From positions 1-34,146 of the forward strand of contig CAXKVV010001797.1 in the NCBI GenBank assembly GCA_964058805.1: 34,146 nucleotides of DNA. The letters are read 5' to 3'. Shown piece after piece: positions 8,774 to 18,612 of this stretch (position 1 is its first letter; every line of letters starts with the position of its first letter). Under the pieces are notes generated by a model. The model was not told the DNA's origin. It saw only the letters and a list, made by a program, of their open reading frames with translations, and did no database searches. A program made the position numbers and the translations under genes. Origin of the DNA: Schoenoplectus triqueter (Eukaryota > Streptophyta > Magnoliopsida > Poales > Cyperaceae).

Positions 8774-9420
8774 GCCTCCCCACAAGTTGATGGTGGAGCT
8801 GACACTGTCAACTTGGTGCGAAGAAAATTAAAACGATGAGTTGAGAGAGGTTTAGTCAGGATATCTGGAATTTGGTCCTGGGAGCTGATGTATTGAATTA
8901 CTAAGTCATGAGATAGAATTTTGTCACGTATAAAATGGAAATCTATCTCGACATGTTTGGTCCTTGCATGGAACACCGGGTTAGAGGCTAGAAACTTGGC
9001 TCCGATGTTGTCACACCATAAAATTGGTGGGGATGTGAGAGGAAGATGTAACTCGGCAAGAAGATACCGAATCCAGGTTAGTTCAGCCCCTGCAAGAGAG
9101 AGAGCACGGTATTCAGACTCAGTACTAGAGCGGGAGACCGTCTGCTGCTTTTTGGAGCTCTAGGAAATGAGATTATCACCCAAGTAAATGCAGTAGCTAG
9201 AAGTTGATCATCTATCATCTGGGCAGCTCGCCCAATCAGCGTCACTGTAGGCGTGTAATTGTAGTTTGGAGGCTGGTTTAAGATTGATACCATGGGTAGC
9301 TGATCCATTGAGATAACGTAATACCCGTTTAACTGTTGTCCAGTGAGTAATTAGAGGGTTGTGCATGAATTGAGAAACTTTATTTACCGCAAAGGCTATG
9401 TCCGGCCTAGTAATCGTTGC
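8731..9420 (-). pseudogene. Copia RNase H region (broken)
   Basis: C-terminal part of the copia polyprotein, which would degrade RNA in the RNA:DNA hybrid. Readable landmarks in order: HWTTVKRVLRYL, YSDADWA, SSTESEYRAL, WCDN, then HARTKHVEIDFHFIRD and IPDILTKPL. The acidic residues of these motifs are present. The frame is broken by stops: LQY reads L-stop-Y near 9424, DDRRS reads DDR-stop-S near 9210, and the Trp of the usual SWKS is a stop near 9160. The reading frame ends inside the 3' LTR. Confidence 0.9.
8774..8785 (-). promoter_or_regulatory. Copia polypurine tract
   Basis: On the minus strand TTGTGGGGAGGC abuts the 3' LTR, the expected place and composition for plus-strand priming. 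Confidence 0.75.
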
Positions 9421-9423
9421 ATA

Positions 9424-10266
9424 TTACAATGCCCCCACAACTGTTCGATATAATGTCGAGTTGTCCATAGGGTCACCATCGTACTTGGATAGAATGAGGT
9501 TAGCTGCCATGGGAGAGCAGATCGGCTTGGATTTATGCATGAGTGTCCGATGAAGAAGGTCATAAATGTATTTAGTTTGGCACAAATGAAGATTACCGTC
9601 AAGATAGGTGACTTCGATACCAAGAAAGTAATGAAGGTTATCTAAGTATGTAATTGCAAACCTCTCATGAAGCTGATGAATGACTTTATCAAGTGAAGCA
9701 GTATGACTGCCGGTGATGATTATGTCATCCACGTATACAAGGAGAAAAATAATGCACCCTTGAGTAGAAAGAACAAAGAGGGAAGGGTCATGATGAGAAG
9801 TTACAAAGCTGAGGGAAAGGAGGGTAGAGCTTAGAGTGTTAAACCATGCGCGAGGTGATTGGCGTAGACCATACAAGGCTTTGGAGAGTAAGCACACATG
9901 ATTGGGTAGTTGAGGATTTATAAACCTTGGTGGTTGTTCCATATAAATTATTTTGTGGAGATCCCCATGTAGAAAGGCGTTTTGTACATTCAGTTGTCGA
10001 AGAGTCCAGTTGTTGGTCAAGGTAATAGTGAGTATGAGCCGAATGGTGGATGGTCGAACAACCGGGCTAAATGTGTCAAAATAATCAATGCCTTCTTCTT
10101 GATGGAAGCCTTTAGCCACCAACCGGGCTTTGTATCGTTCAATAGTTCCATTATCATATCTTTTGATTTTATAAACCCAACGACAACCAATGACATGTTG
10201 ATCCATCGGTGGTGGGACAAGGTGCCAAGTGTGGTTGGTTGTTAAGGCGTCAAATTCGTTCTTCAT
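9424..10266 (-). pseudogene. Copia reverse transcriptase remnant
   Basis: RNA-directed DNA polymerase domain of copia Pol, open for 280 codons. Order of motifs: WVYKIKRYDNGTIERYKARL, DYFDTFSPVV, LRQLNVQNAFLHGDL, KALYGLRQSPRAW, YVDDIIITG and YFLGIEV. The YVDD pair is intact, but the first catalytic Asp (family DVKNAFLHG) is Asn here (LNVQNAFLHG, codon AAT). The usual QPPGF is QPPRF. A stop replaces the conserved Trp just upstream (PHWQLAM reads PH-stop-QLAM near 10278). Enzyme almost certainly inactive. Confidence 0.95.
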
Positions 10267-10694
10267 AGCAAGTTGTCAATGAGGAGAATCTTTAGCCTGG
10301 TTGAAGGTTTTTGATTCAGTTGGAATGATGGATGCAGCAAGAAGTGCAACATGATCGGGAAACTGTTTTCTTATACGGGTGTTGTCTCTGGTTCTGGTGA
10401 TCATGTGATGAGTTGAGGTAGGGGTTGAGTAGAGGGAATAGAGAGAGATGAACTCAAAATAGGAGGGGTAGCAAAGGGTGTTGGGCTAAGAGCAGGAGAA
10501 GTAGTGGGAGTTGGGTTCTATATTGGTTGTGGTCCAATAGAGGATGGGCCGGGATTAGGGATGGAGGGAGTGTGTTGCATTATGGGAAGTGAAATAATAG
10601 ATGGGTTTGGTTGCGATGGGGAATATAGAGGTTGTTGTTGTTGTTTAAACGGAAAAGTGGTCTCATAAAAAATAACGTGACGAGAGATGAAAAT
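10267..10694 (-). pseudogene. Copia integrase-RT linker, broken
   Basis: Same-frame translation gives a Pro/Ser/Thr-rich linker typical of copia between integrase and RT, starting IFISRHVIFYETTFPFK and passing through a run rich in NP, TP and SP. It is interrupted by stops at 10695-10697, near 10520 and near 10278. No catalytic motifs expected here. Confidence 0.75.
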
Positions 10695-11725
10695 CTACTG
10701 TGTAGATAACTCAAGGCAGCAATATCCCTTTTGGGACATAGCATATCCGATGAAAACGCAAGGTGAGGCCGCCCGTGGCTGCAATTTATGATCTGTGTAA
10801 GACCGAATAAAAGGGAAGCAGAGACAACCAATAGTCCGAAGAAAGAGATAATCTTGTGGTTTATGGAAAAGAGTTGTGTAAGGAATGATTTTGGTTTGGG
10901 TAGCCGGGAGACGATTTATTAGGTATACTGAGCTGGCAAAGATATCAGCCCAAAGATGAAGAGGTAAAGAAGCATGTTGTATGGTGGCTAGAGAGAGTTC
11001 TACAATATGACGGTGTTTGTGTTCGGCAATGCCATTCTGCTCAAGAGTGTAAGGGCAAGTTGTTTGGTGAAGGATTTGAGGGAACAGCCGGGATAGGGGT
11101 TTATACTCAGTACCGCCATCAGTACATAAAGTTTTAATGGTGGTTTGAAGCAAATTCTCAACTTGAGACTTGAATTTGGTAAAGACATCCACTAATTCAT
11201 CTTTTGTTTTGAGAAATAAATCCATGTAAACCGTGTGTAATCATCCATAAAAATAACGTAATAGCGAAAACCATCTTTTGAAATAATGGGAGTAGGACCT
11301 CAAAGGTCAGAGTGTATAAGAGTAAGAGATGATGTAGTAGAAGATGTGCTAATTGAAAAAGGTAGTTTATGTGACTTTGACATACAGCAATCATGATAGA
11401 GAGATAATATTTTTGAAGAACAAGGTAAATGAAAAGAGTTTAAGACATGAAGAGTAGTGGTAGAAGAAGGATGGCCAAGACGAGCATGCCACAAGTCAGC
11501 AGATAGTTTGGCACCAAGATAGGCTTGTTTCAGCTGAGCTGAAGGAAGATGGAGAGAGTAGAGGCCGCTATGATGCTTGGCTTGAAGAAGAGAAGACAAC
11601 GTGAGGCGGTCCTTGATAATGCAAAGAGTAGGAGAGAACTCAATGAGTAAATTATTGTCAGTGAGTAATTGAGAGATGCTTAAGAGATTTTTTTGTGAAA
11701 GAAGGGACATGTAAGACATTATTTA
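10695..11725 (-). pseudogene. Copia integrase remnant
   Basis: Would insert the cDNA into host DNA. The GAG-pre-integrase segment reads LSISQLLTDNNLL and DLWHARLGHPS (zinc His pair present). The Cys pair is damaged: the usual C-X2-C-X3-K appears as YHDCCMSK, the first Cys replaced by Tyr. The catalytic triad region reads HSDL-stop-GPTP (Trp to stop at 11300-11302), LCTDGGTEY and EQNGIAEHKHRHIVE, so D, D and E are present. Two single-base slips break the frame: an extra A near 11690 and a missing T near 11213. Confidence 0.92.
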
Positions 11726-12222
11726 GCCGTAGAGAATTATTGGCAAAAGAGAGGACATAAGAGCCAATGTGAAAAATAGGCATACCAGTTTCGTTTCCAA
11801 TGTGAAGTTTGTCAAGCTCTCATATGGGGCAAAGGATGTGAGATTATTCAGGTCACTAGTGACATGGTGTGTGGCCCCCGAATTCAAGTACCAGTCTACA
11901 GTGGGAGGGGTGTCAGATGGATAAGTAGTGTACGCTTGAGGTGGCTTAGATGTGGGGGACGAGGAAGAGGTGTACCGATCATCAAACCTGTGCCAATAGT
12001 CAATAGTCAAGTGTCCTTTCTTAAAGCAAATTTGACAGACAGGGGTTGGGTTGGAAGGAACAAGGTTATTCATGGGGCGAAGGGAAGGCCTGGGAAGAAT
12101 ACCAATGCCCGAGTTGGAGAGGAAAGGAAATTTGTTCTTGTTAATTTGGTTGTAATGGGGAGAGTAAGAAGAACAATTGGATCTGAAGAGAATGAGCTAG
12201 ACGAAGGAGGTGTGGCCGCCAT
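11723..12222 (-). pseudogene. Copia gag (deleted) and protease remnant
   Basis: Translation starts right after the primer-binding site at ATG 12222 with MAATPPSSSS and reaches TKLTRTNFL, the usual start of copia Gag. It then jumps to RALVFFPGLPFAP and a stop, and in another frame to the zinc knuckle at about 12030, so most of gag (normally some 200-300 residues) is deleted. The knuckle CQICFKKGHLTIDYWHRF has Tyr at its last Cys. The protease motif DWYLNSGATHHVT has Asn at the catalytic Asp (usual DSGAT). A frameshift near 11815 follows. Confidence 0.9.
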
Positions 12223-12223
12223 T

Positions 12224-12236
12224 GGCTCTGATATCA
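12224..12236 (-). promoter_or_regulatory. Copia primer-binding site (initiator Met tRNA)
   Basis: On the minus strand TGATATCAGAGCC immediately follows the 5' LTR. It matches the plant initiator-methionine tRNA 3' complement TGGTATCAGAGC with one G-to-A difference. Confidence 0.9.
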
Positions 12237-12522
12237 TGAAAGTTTAAATGGATAATTCAGAATTTTCTATTCATTCTTTTGTATTTCTTATTACATCATC
12301 AGTGCACGACACTGTTACATATATAGTAGTTTAATTATAAACCCTAGAGCTTCTAACTACCCTATGATTACATATTGACGGTGTAGATTGAGACTTTACA
12401 ATGAGGTGTAATATGCGTGACCTCTTCTGCCAATGTCAGTACGTCCGTACATGGAACTGTTGCTGACTGCAGCTATCCCTCAAGTCGGTTGTAGAATGGA
12501 GTCGTCCATTTTATCCTTAATA
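12237..12522 (-). repeat. Copia 5' LTR
   Basis: 286 bp, matching 8491-8773 with 7 substitutions and a 3-bp CAT duplication. Termini in element orientation TATTAAGG...CTTTCA. Confidence 0.95.
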
Positions 12523-12527
12523 TCCCA
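12523..12527. repeat. Copia target-site duplication, right
   Basis: TCCCA, matching 8486-8490. Confidence 0.9.
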
Positions 12528-13134
12528 AACATTTTCATTGCTTTCCTTCTAAAGTCTAATATTATCTATTGCATTAACTGAATAAATATAATCTTAGTAC
12601 TTTCCAATAATTCATAAATGAGATTACAAAACAAAACAATCACACAGGGAACTGAAAAGTGGTACATATATAAAAATTAAGAGATTGTTTCGTTTGCTCT
12701 CACGAGACAATTGATTTTTTTTCTTATTTAGTCTAAACTGACTTCAAATAAATAAATAAAAACAGAAGTTTACATCTTCAAAATTAAGACGAAGACAATG
12801 CTCATCACTTAAAGTATTAACGCTTCTTGCCTAACCAAAGCTGAAATAGATGCTCAATTAAGATTGATGAAGCTCTTAGAAAAAATACATAAAACTTGAG
12901 ATAAATTTAAGATATTTATTATATGAAAATATTTGCACTGTAAATTACTTGCATTAGATCTCTTCTAAACACCGAATCTTAGTACGTTCAGCTTCAACCA
13001 TTTTGAAGGAACAAATGGGAGAAGAGAGGAGGATAACAACTTAGAGAGAAAAGGAATGATAACAGAGGAGTCAGGACAAGAGAGCAAACTAATTAACTGA
13101 TCACCATAACAAGCAAAGGAGAATAAATATGATA
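12528..13134. other. Interior of interrupted DNA element
   Basis: No coding potential seen. Continues the sequence left of 8486 once the copia element is removed. Confidence 0.5.
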
Positions 13135-13276
13135 GTAACTAACTTAGTAACAGAGATTCAATGGAAGGGCCAGTTTGAACCAAACTAAATAATATAAGGG
13201 ATTGAACCAATTAAAAGTTTAAGGGCTGAATTGAATCAAATGTGATAATTTAGGGGGGCAAAAACAGACTTTTCTC
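13135..13276 (-). repeat. Right terminal inverted repeat of DNA element
   Basis: Inverted partner of 8148-8291; its complement begins GAGAAAAGTCTGTTTTTGCC. Confidence 0.6.
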
Positions 13277-13624
13277 TTCTTCTTGTTTCTTATGTTTTCT
13301 TTTTTTTTAAAAAAAAAATTGACCCTCAGTACATTTTCGTTTCACAAAGTCTTAATCAATTTAAGGTACCACCGACATTAATCATTTTATCTAATCTGCC
13401 CATTAAAGGGATTGACTGTACTGGAATCAAGGCTTTATCCAAAAATGGATCAACCGAGTTTAGTAACCAAAGTTGTATGGGTATTGCTCCCCCACTACCC
13501 AATGAAATGTTTCTTTTATGCGTTAGACAGCTCTACATTTTTATTTCATTAATCTTTATCAATGTTAAAACGAAAAATAAATCTTATCAACACGTCATTT
13601 GTACCATTTTTATTTTGGTGAAGA
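13277..13624. other. Gene-free stretch
   Basis: Contains a poly-T/poly-A stretch and, at 13424-13470, a segment resembling 8007-8055. The short frame at 13477-13683 lacks recognisable features and runs into the 129-bp duplicated block. Confidence 0.5.
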
Positions 13625-13753
13625 TTGTATTAGTTGTCATGATTACCATTTGTTATCAAATGCTGTTACAAAATAAGATATGATAATATATATGTACAAA
13701 AATAGACATGAAAAAGATGCTTAAAGAATTACAAAAATAGACATGATAATATA
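13625..13753 (+). repeat. 129-bp block, copy 1
   Basis: Identical over 129 bp, same orientation, to 17657-17785. Inside, ACAAAAATAGACATGA occurs twice. Outside the block the two loci do not match. Confidence 0.9.
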
Positions 13754-14510
13754 TATATGTACTATATTGAATAATCGATAGATAATATGAAATGCATAAA
13801 TATTGGAACGTTTATTCGAAATATTGACTCGTGAATAGGAAAAGGATATTTCATGCTATCAAATAGTTATATGTCACAAAGAGATGCTATTATGGCGAGA
13901 ACTAATAAATTTCTAAAACCTCATAAAAACATCAGCGGATATTAGTCCGAAAGTCAGACAGTACGCATTTTTCAGAGTATATATATATAAATAGAACGTT
14001 TGGAAACGGTATAATAGAAATTTGCAGAGCTTCTTCATGATCAGAAGACAGAGACGGTATGCAATCTAAAATTAGTACCATCTCCAGTCTCCAATGGTAT
14101 TATTATTCAAGCTAGGTTGAGGGGTCAACCTCCAAATCATTAGCCTTCCAAGTAGAAACCACATCATGCTACCAAAATTAATTAAAAATAAAAGAACCTG
14201 TCACATGATTGATTGGCAACATAGTTTTTTTTTATTATAGAGTCACTTTTATTTAAATGCGAACTCATTTTTTTAAACAAAATTAAATGAAATATTTTGG
14301 GAGAATAATATAGGGAAACCGGACATCTTACCACCAGGCCAGGCATTAAGATATGGTATGGAGTGTATCAAGCGAGATTTGTGTGGTGGATCATCGAGTT
14401 GAATATTAAGATTTTATTTGCCGAAAAGTATGTGATGGCTGATAAATCTATTATATATCATATATATAGAGAGTTGACCTATAATATTATGTATAATATA
14501 AATTGTTTTC
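13754..14510. other. Gene-free stretch
   Basis: AT-rich, no frame or repeat I can name apart from short TA runs at about 13751-13762 and 13978-13990. Confidence 0.5.
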
Positions 14511-14850
14511 ATGTTATGATTTTTTTCTTTTTTAAAATCTAAATAGTTAATTCTTATTGCTCAAAATAATTTACATATGCAAATCAAAATGAAGATCATA
14601 TTTTATATTTTTTTAGAATTATTTTTCTTTTTTTAGATAGCTAGAAAATAAATATCTTTGAACAACTCATAATAATTAAATCAAATGATTTTCTAACTAT
14701 ATTAAAAATAATAAAAAATTCTAAATTTTATAAAATTTAGTATCCAACTAGATTTTCATATATAAATTATTTTGAGCGGTTCAAATCGACCATTTAGACA
14801 TTGATGCATAGCACATAAGCGATCTGTAATATGCATAGCATTGTAGGCTA
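14511..14850. mobile_element. Foldback MITE, family A copy 1
   Basis: Halves are inverted copies around a TAATTAAATCAAATGATTTT-like centre. The left arm includes GCTCAAAATAATTTACATATG and the right arm complement GCTCAAAATAATTTATATATG. The tail carries ATAGCACA and TAGCATTGTAGGC phrases shared with copies at 15080 and 22690. No transposase; ends on a (TA)n tract. Confidence 0.6.

Positions 14851-14888
<38 letters not shown>
14851..14888. repeat. (AT)n(AG)n microsatellite
   Basis: AT run then AG run, the mirror of the (CT)n(AT)n at 15455-15509. Confidence 0.9.
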
Positions 14889-14934
14889 TAGAGATATCGT
14901 GAGCATAAGCTCACGAAGACATTTCGTGAGCTTA

Positions 14935-15060
14935 ACTCAAAAAGTATACCAAATTATCTTCAGATTTTAATTTTAATTTGCATCCCACAAGATTTCATAT
15001 AAAGAATTTAATGAGTATGATAAATTAAAATTTTGAGATGATTTGATGTACTTTTTGAGT
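14935..15060. mobile_element. Small foldback element (126 bp)
   Basis: Inverted ends ACTCAAAAAGTA (14935) and TACTTTTTGAGT (to 15060); the match continues inward over about 40 bp (CAAATTATCTTCAGATTTTA against its partner). A hairpin CGTGAG/CTCACG lies just outside at about 14898-14915. No coding. Confidence 0.55.
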
Positions 15061-15079
15061 AGAGAGAGAGAGAGAGAGC
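15061..15079. repeat. (AG)n microsatellite
   Basis: About nine AG units between two foldback elements. Confidence 0.9.
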
Positions 15080-15454
15080 ATAACACATATCACTTTCATG
15101 CTATGGATCGATTCTTTATTTTCTGAGTTTAAATAATCGATCTGAACTGCTCAAAATGATTTTCATATGAATATCTAATAGAAGACCAAATTTTATATTT
15201 ATATATATTTTTTTATTTTTTAGATAGTTAGAAAATCACTTGATTTAATTATTATGAGTCCTCCAAAAGAAGTGATTTTTTTAACTATCTAAAAAAAGTA
15301 AAAATTAAAATTTTAAAAAATAAAATTTGGTTTATAACTAGATATCTATATGAAAATTATTTTGAGTGATTAAGATTGATCATTTTGGTTTTAAAAATGA
15401 AGAACCGATCATAGCACATTGATTGTTCGTACTATATATAGCATCGTAGCCCAA
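15080..15454. mobile_element. Foldback MITE, family A copy 2
   Basis: Inverted halves: left arm with GCTCAAAATGATTTTCATAT and AGATAGTTAGAAAATCACTT, right arm with the complements. The tail ATAGCACATTGATTGTTCGTACTATA...GCATCGTAGCCC matches the tails of the other two copies. No transposase. Confidence 0.65.

Positions 15455-15509
<55 letters not shown>
15455..15509. repeat. (CT)n(TA)n microsatellite
   Basis: CT run followed by a TA run of about 17 units. Confidence 0.95.
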
Positions 15510-15524
15510 TATATATAATTGTGC

Positions 15525-15834
15525 TACTGTTAGTCGTGAAGTATAAAATACTTTTATATTTTGTGCCATCTCATTTTTTAATTCAAAACATCGATCCAAC
15601 CGCTTAAATTAATGTTCTTTGAGACCAAATTTTATATTTTTTTTTGGAAATTTTTATATTTTTTTAGGGGTAGAAAATGCATTGAGTTTATGATTTTCAA
15701 TAATAATAATTTTTTAACTCCCAAAAAATATGAAGAACACTTTGAATGGTTGGATCGATATTTTAAATTTAAAAAAAAAAGAGATACGGCGCGAAGTATG
15801 AAAGACATTTTATACTTTACGACTAACGACAACA
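15525..15834. mobile_element. Foldback MITE, family B
   Basis: About 310 bp with long inverted arms: TGTTAGTCGTGAAGTATAAA on the left and its near complement ending TTTACGACTAACGAC on the right, with further pairing through ATCGATCCAACC / GGTTGGATCGAT. The opposing reading frames here come from the symmetry and are not genes. Confidence 0.75.
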
Positions 15835-15968
15835 TATATAAAAGTTCAGACGGCCGATCCAAACCGTTGAACATCATCTTCATATTGAAATATCCTTGGA
15901 GATCAAATTTTATATTTTTTTGAATTTTTTTGATATTTTTTAGATGGGTACAACTATATAACTACAAG

Positions 15969-17656
15969 TAGCTATATAACTACATAAAGCTCAGGTTATG
16001 GGCCAATATTTTTATTAATAACATAATAAATTCAAAAATATGAGAATAGCACTTGATAAGTAGAAACTTATGAAATTAAAAAATTCACATTTGTTGAACG
16101 TGTATCCAGGTCCATATTTGTTAAAAGTCTATCTTGATCCGTACTTGTTAAATGCGGACCTAAATTTTTTTTTAGAAAGTTCAGAGTTGAATTATATTAA
16201 TTTTAATTAATGTATATAACTGAAATCATCCCGGTCCTCTTATAACTAAGTTTATTAATAGACTGATTTAAGTGTAATTTAAGTTAATAACTAAGTTTAT
16301 CGGTATTTTATTTAAACTATTAACTAAATTTATAATTATTTTTTTCTAATAAACTAACATAATAAACTCACTAAATAACCTCATAATCCCCTGATCAAAG
16401 TCATAAGGGTCATCCCTGTGTGGATGTGATTTTTTAGCTCTTTTATTTAGCTTTTCGATAATATTCATTGACCACACTTTCGCTCCATTCACTAATACTA
16501 TAGATATATTTCTTCATTGGTCGAACCAATTAACATATTTATATTAAGTACCTTCAATTATTGCTAAAATCGACAAACATCAACATGTTTTGACTACACG
16601 ATTTAGTGATTTTGACTCATTACTCATCATAATTCCCCAACGATAATTTTTATCTTTACATTGAGTCAATCTACTTGGATCTATCTTTTTTTTTACCATT
16701 TTGATATACTATAGTACCTACAGTTAATAAAAACTTATATCAATTTGGGTACTACTATCTGATAGATAACATATCTTCCTTAAATTGACGAGATTTTTTC
16801 TTTGAAGCTGCCAATTTGAAGAAATTTTTAATTTTCTAATTGGGACATGCTTTGTATAAGTTCTTCGAAATATATTGCATACAATATCGATGCACAATAT
16901 TCTCATTTTTTTGACTAACCATATTACGGATACTCAAAAACCGCTTTGATTGCTCTGTGTTGATCGAAAATTACACAAATTTGTCCAGGTCTGGACACTT
17001 CACGACACAAATGACACAACTAACTCATAAACCAACTCTAATTCTCCTTTTTTTTTCAATCAATACAAATTCCAAAGGACATGAATTGATTTTCAGCGTC
17101 ATAACCACATGCCATCAATAATCTTCCCTCATAACATCCAGATAAAAAGTAGCATCGGAACTTATAACCGGTTGAAGGTACCGAAAGGCTTCGATGTAGG
17201 GACCCAAAACCCATGCCACACACTTAAAATAATAAACTTCTGGTCGAATGTTGGGCTTTGTCAAAATATTGTATTTCATTCCAGAATATTTTGATTGAAT
17301 GATATTGAATAATTAAGATAGTATGCCATGCGAACTCTCCTAAAGTTCTAAAAAAATTGTGCTATTGCTTCTTCGCGACCTCATCAAATCTTAGAGTAAG
17401 AAGGATTAATACCCAAAATTTTATGTTATCCCCTGCATTTTCACATACAACTCAACCATTCTCCAATTCATTTCTGTTGTTGCCGTTTGAAATATCATTT
17501 ATCACTCAACTTCATCTCGAATATGAATTAAACAAAAATGATAAGCACTATTATAGCATGTATTATACCGTGCTTTGATTAAAAAAAATGAATTCTTTAG
17601 TAATCTGAGCTGTCTGTATATCATAGTTATGACCTCATCAAATTACGTATCTCTGT
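15969..17656 (-). mobile_element. Mutator-like element copy 1, truncated
   Basis: Collinear with the left 1.65 kb of the element at 18613-20858, starting at TAGCTATATAACTACATAAA. It includes the left terminal region and a decayed transposase, but the match stops at 17656 and the right terminal inverted repeat is missing. The break is occupied by the 129-bp block duplicated from 13625-13753. A second CTATATAACTACA sits just before the start at about 15953. Confidence 0.75.
16480..17330 (-). pseudogene. MULE transposase remnant, copy 1
   Basis: Would catalyse cut-and-paste movement if intact. Minus-strand translation in mixed frames gives, in order, FKCVAWVLGPYIEAFRYL then PVISSDATF (first catalytic Asp region of MULE transposases), GRLLMACGYDAENQ, ICVIFDQHRAIKAVFEYP (family S-D-R-H-x-G-I), and a His/Cys-rich segment degenerate in this copy. 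Frame shifts and stops separate the pieces, so it is a pseudogene. The same blocks occur in copy 2. Confidence 0.8.
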
Positions 17657-17785
17657 TTGTATTAGTTGTCATGATTACCATTTGTTATCAAATGCTGTTA
17701 CAAAATAAGATATGATAATATATATGTACAAAAATAGACATGAAAAAGATGCTTAAAGAATTACAAAAATAGACATGATAATATA
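17657..17785 (+). repeat. 129-bp block, copy 2, at MULE break
   Basis: Identical to 13625-13753. It replaces the MULE sequence exactly where copy 1 stops matching copy 2, as expected for templated filler DNA at a repaired break. Confidence 0.9.
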
Positions 17786-18042
17786 AGATGGAGATCAAGG
17801 CCTTTTGATTTTAAATATATAAAGTATTAATTTTAGAGTAATTTTAGTGTACATTTAACTTTTATAGTACATTTAGGAATGTTAAAACTTATTTCAATCT
17901 GATGGTCAACTCGATCTAATTCATTTAATTATATATTGTTGAATTTTTTATAATTTAATATTAATTAAAATTTATATATATAATAAGTAAGAATAAATAT
18001 ATTCTAATTAATATTAAATTACTTAGAAATATATAAAAATGA
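17786..18042. other. Gene-free AT-rich spacer
   Basis: Contains an inverted repeat at about 17950-18031 (TAATTTAATATTAATTA and complement). Nothing else recognised. Confidence 0.5.
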
Positions 18043-18458
18043 GTGAGAATATTTTTGGTGCCACTGATTGTAGTGATATAAGATGCCACCAAATTACTTT
18101 TTCATTTATATTTTAATATTTAATATTTAAAACTTGGATCCAAATCATTGTTGTTCATTTTTTTATATTAGATGTATGCTCGTAAAATTTCATGATCTTT
18201 CACAATTTATCAAATGATAGCGAATGAATGCATAAAAATAACAATCATAGTTAATTAGGTTCACTTATTTTGTTATCATTTGATCTAGTATAAAATGATA
18301 TTCAAAATCATAAAATTTTATAAGCATACATCTATCATAAAAATGAACATGATTAATATTTGAATTCTAAATTTAAGTATTAAATTTTTTTAATATAAAT
18401 TAAGTAAGTTGATGGAATCAGATTTAACTAGAAAATAGTGTCACTAGATTCCTTCTCA
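18043..18458. mobile_element. Foldback MITE, family C
   Basis: Inverted halves from GAGAATATTTTTGGTGCCACT (left) to the AGTGTCACTAGATTCCTTCTC end (right), with strong pairing of TGTTCATTTTT..AGATGTATGCT and AGCATACATCTATCATAAAA. About 415 bp, no open frame. Confidence 0.6.
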
Positions 18459-18612
18459 AAATGGTTAATGAATATCAGATCAGATCGGATCGTGTTAAGA
18501 ATAATAATAAAATAATGACAATCCAATCTGAATCAAACTCAAAAATATGTGTAATTTGTATCAGTATAATAGTATAATTGCAGGAAAGTGAAGTGAGCCG
18601 CTACGTCATCAG
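18459..18612. other. Short spacer before MULE copy 2
   Basis: Includes a GATCAGATCGGATCG phrase. No gene or repeat assigned. Confidence 0.4.

Larger units (their letters stand above)
8486..12527 (-). mobile_element. Ty1/copia LTR retrotransposon, defective
   Basis: About 4 kb, minus-strand. It has two similar LTRs (8491-8773 and 12237-12522), a 5-bp target duplication TCCCA (8486-8490 and 12523-12527), a primer-binding site next to the right LTR, a polypurine tract next to the left LTR and remnants of gag, protease, integrase, reverse transcriptase and RNase H in copia order (integrase before RT). Frameshifts, stop codons and a large gag deletion make it non-autonomous. The LTRs differ by 7 substitutions and one 3-bp indel, so insertion is relatively recent. 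Confidence 0.95.
8148..13276. mobile_element. TIR-bearing DNA element interrupted by copia
   Basis: Defined by the inverted arms 8148-8291 and 13135-13276. Subtracting the copia insertion leaves about 1.1 kb, in which I see no transposase, so it is probably non-autonomous. The copia target duplication TCCCA lies inside, so the DNA element was there first. I could not fix its own ends or target duplication; its superfamily is undetermined. Confidence 0.45.

Noticed and set aside
15612..15923. Overlapping frames on both strands
   Set aside because: They arise from the symmetry of a foldback MITE.
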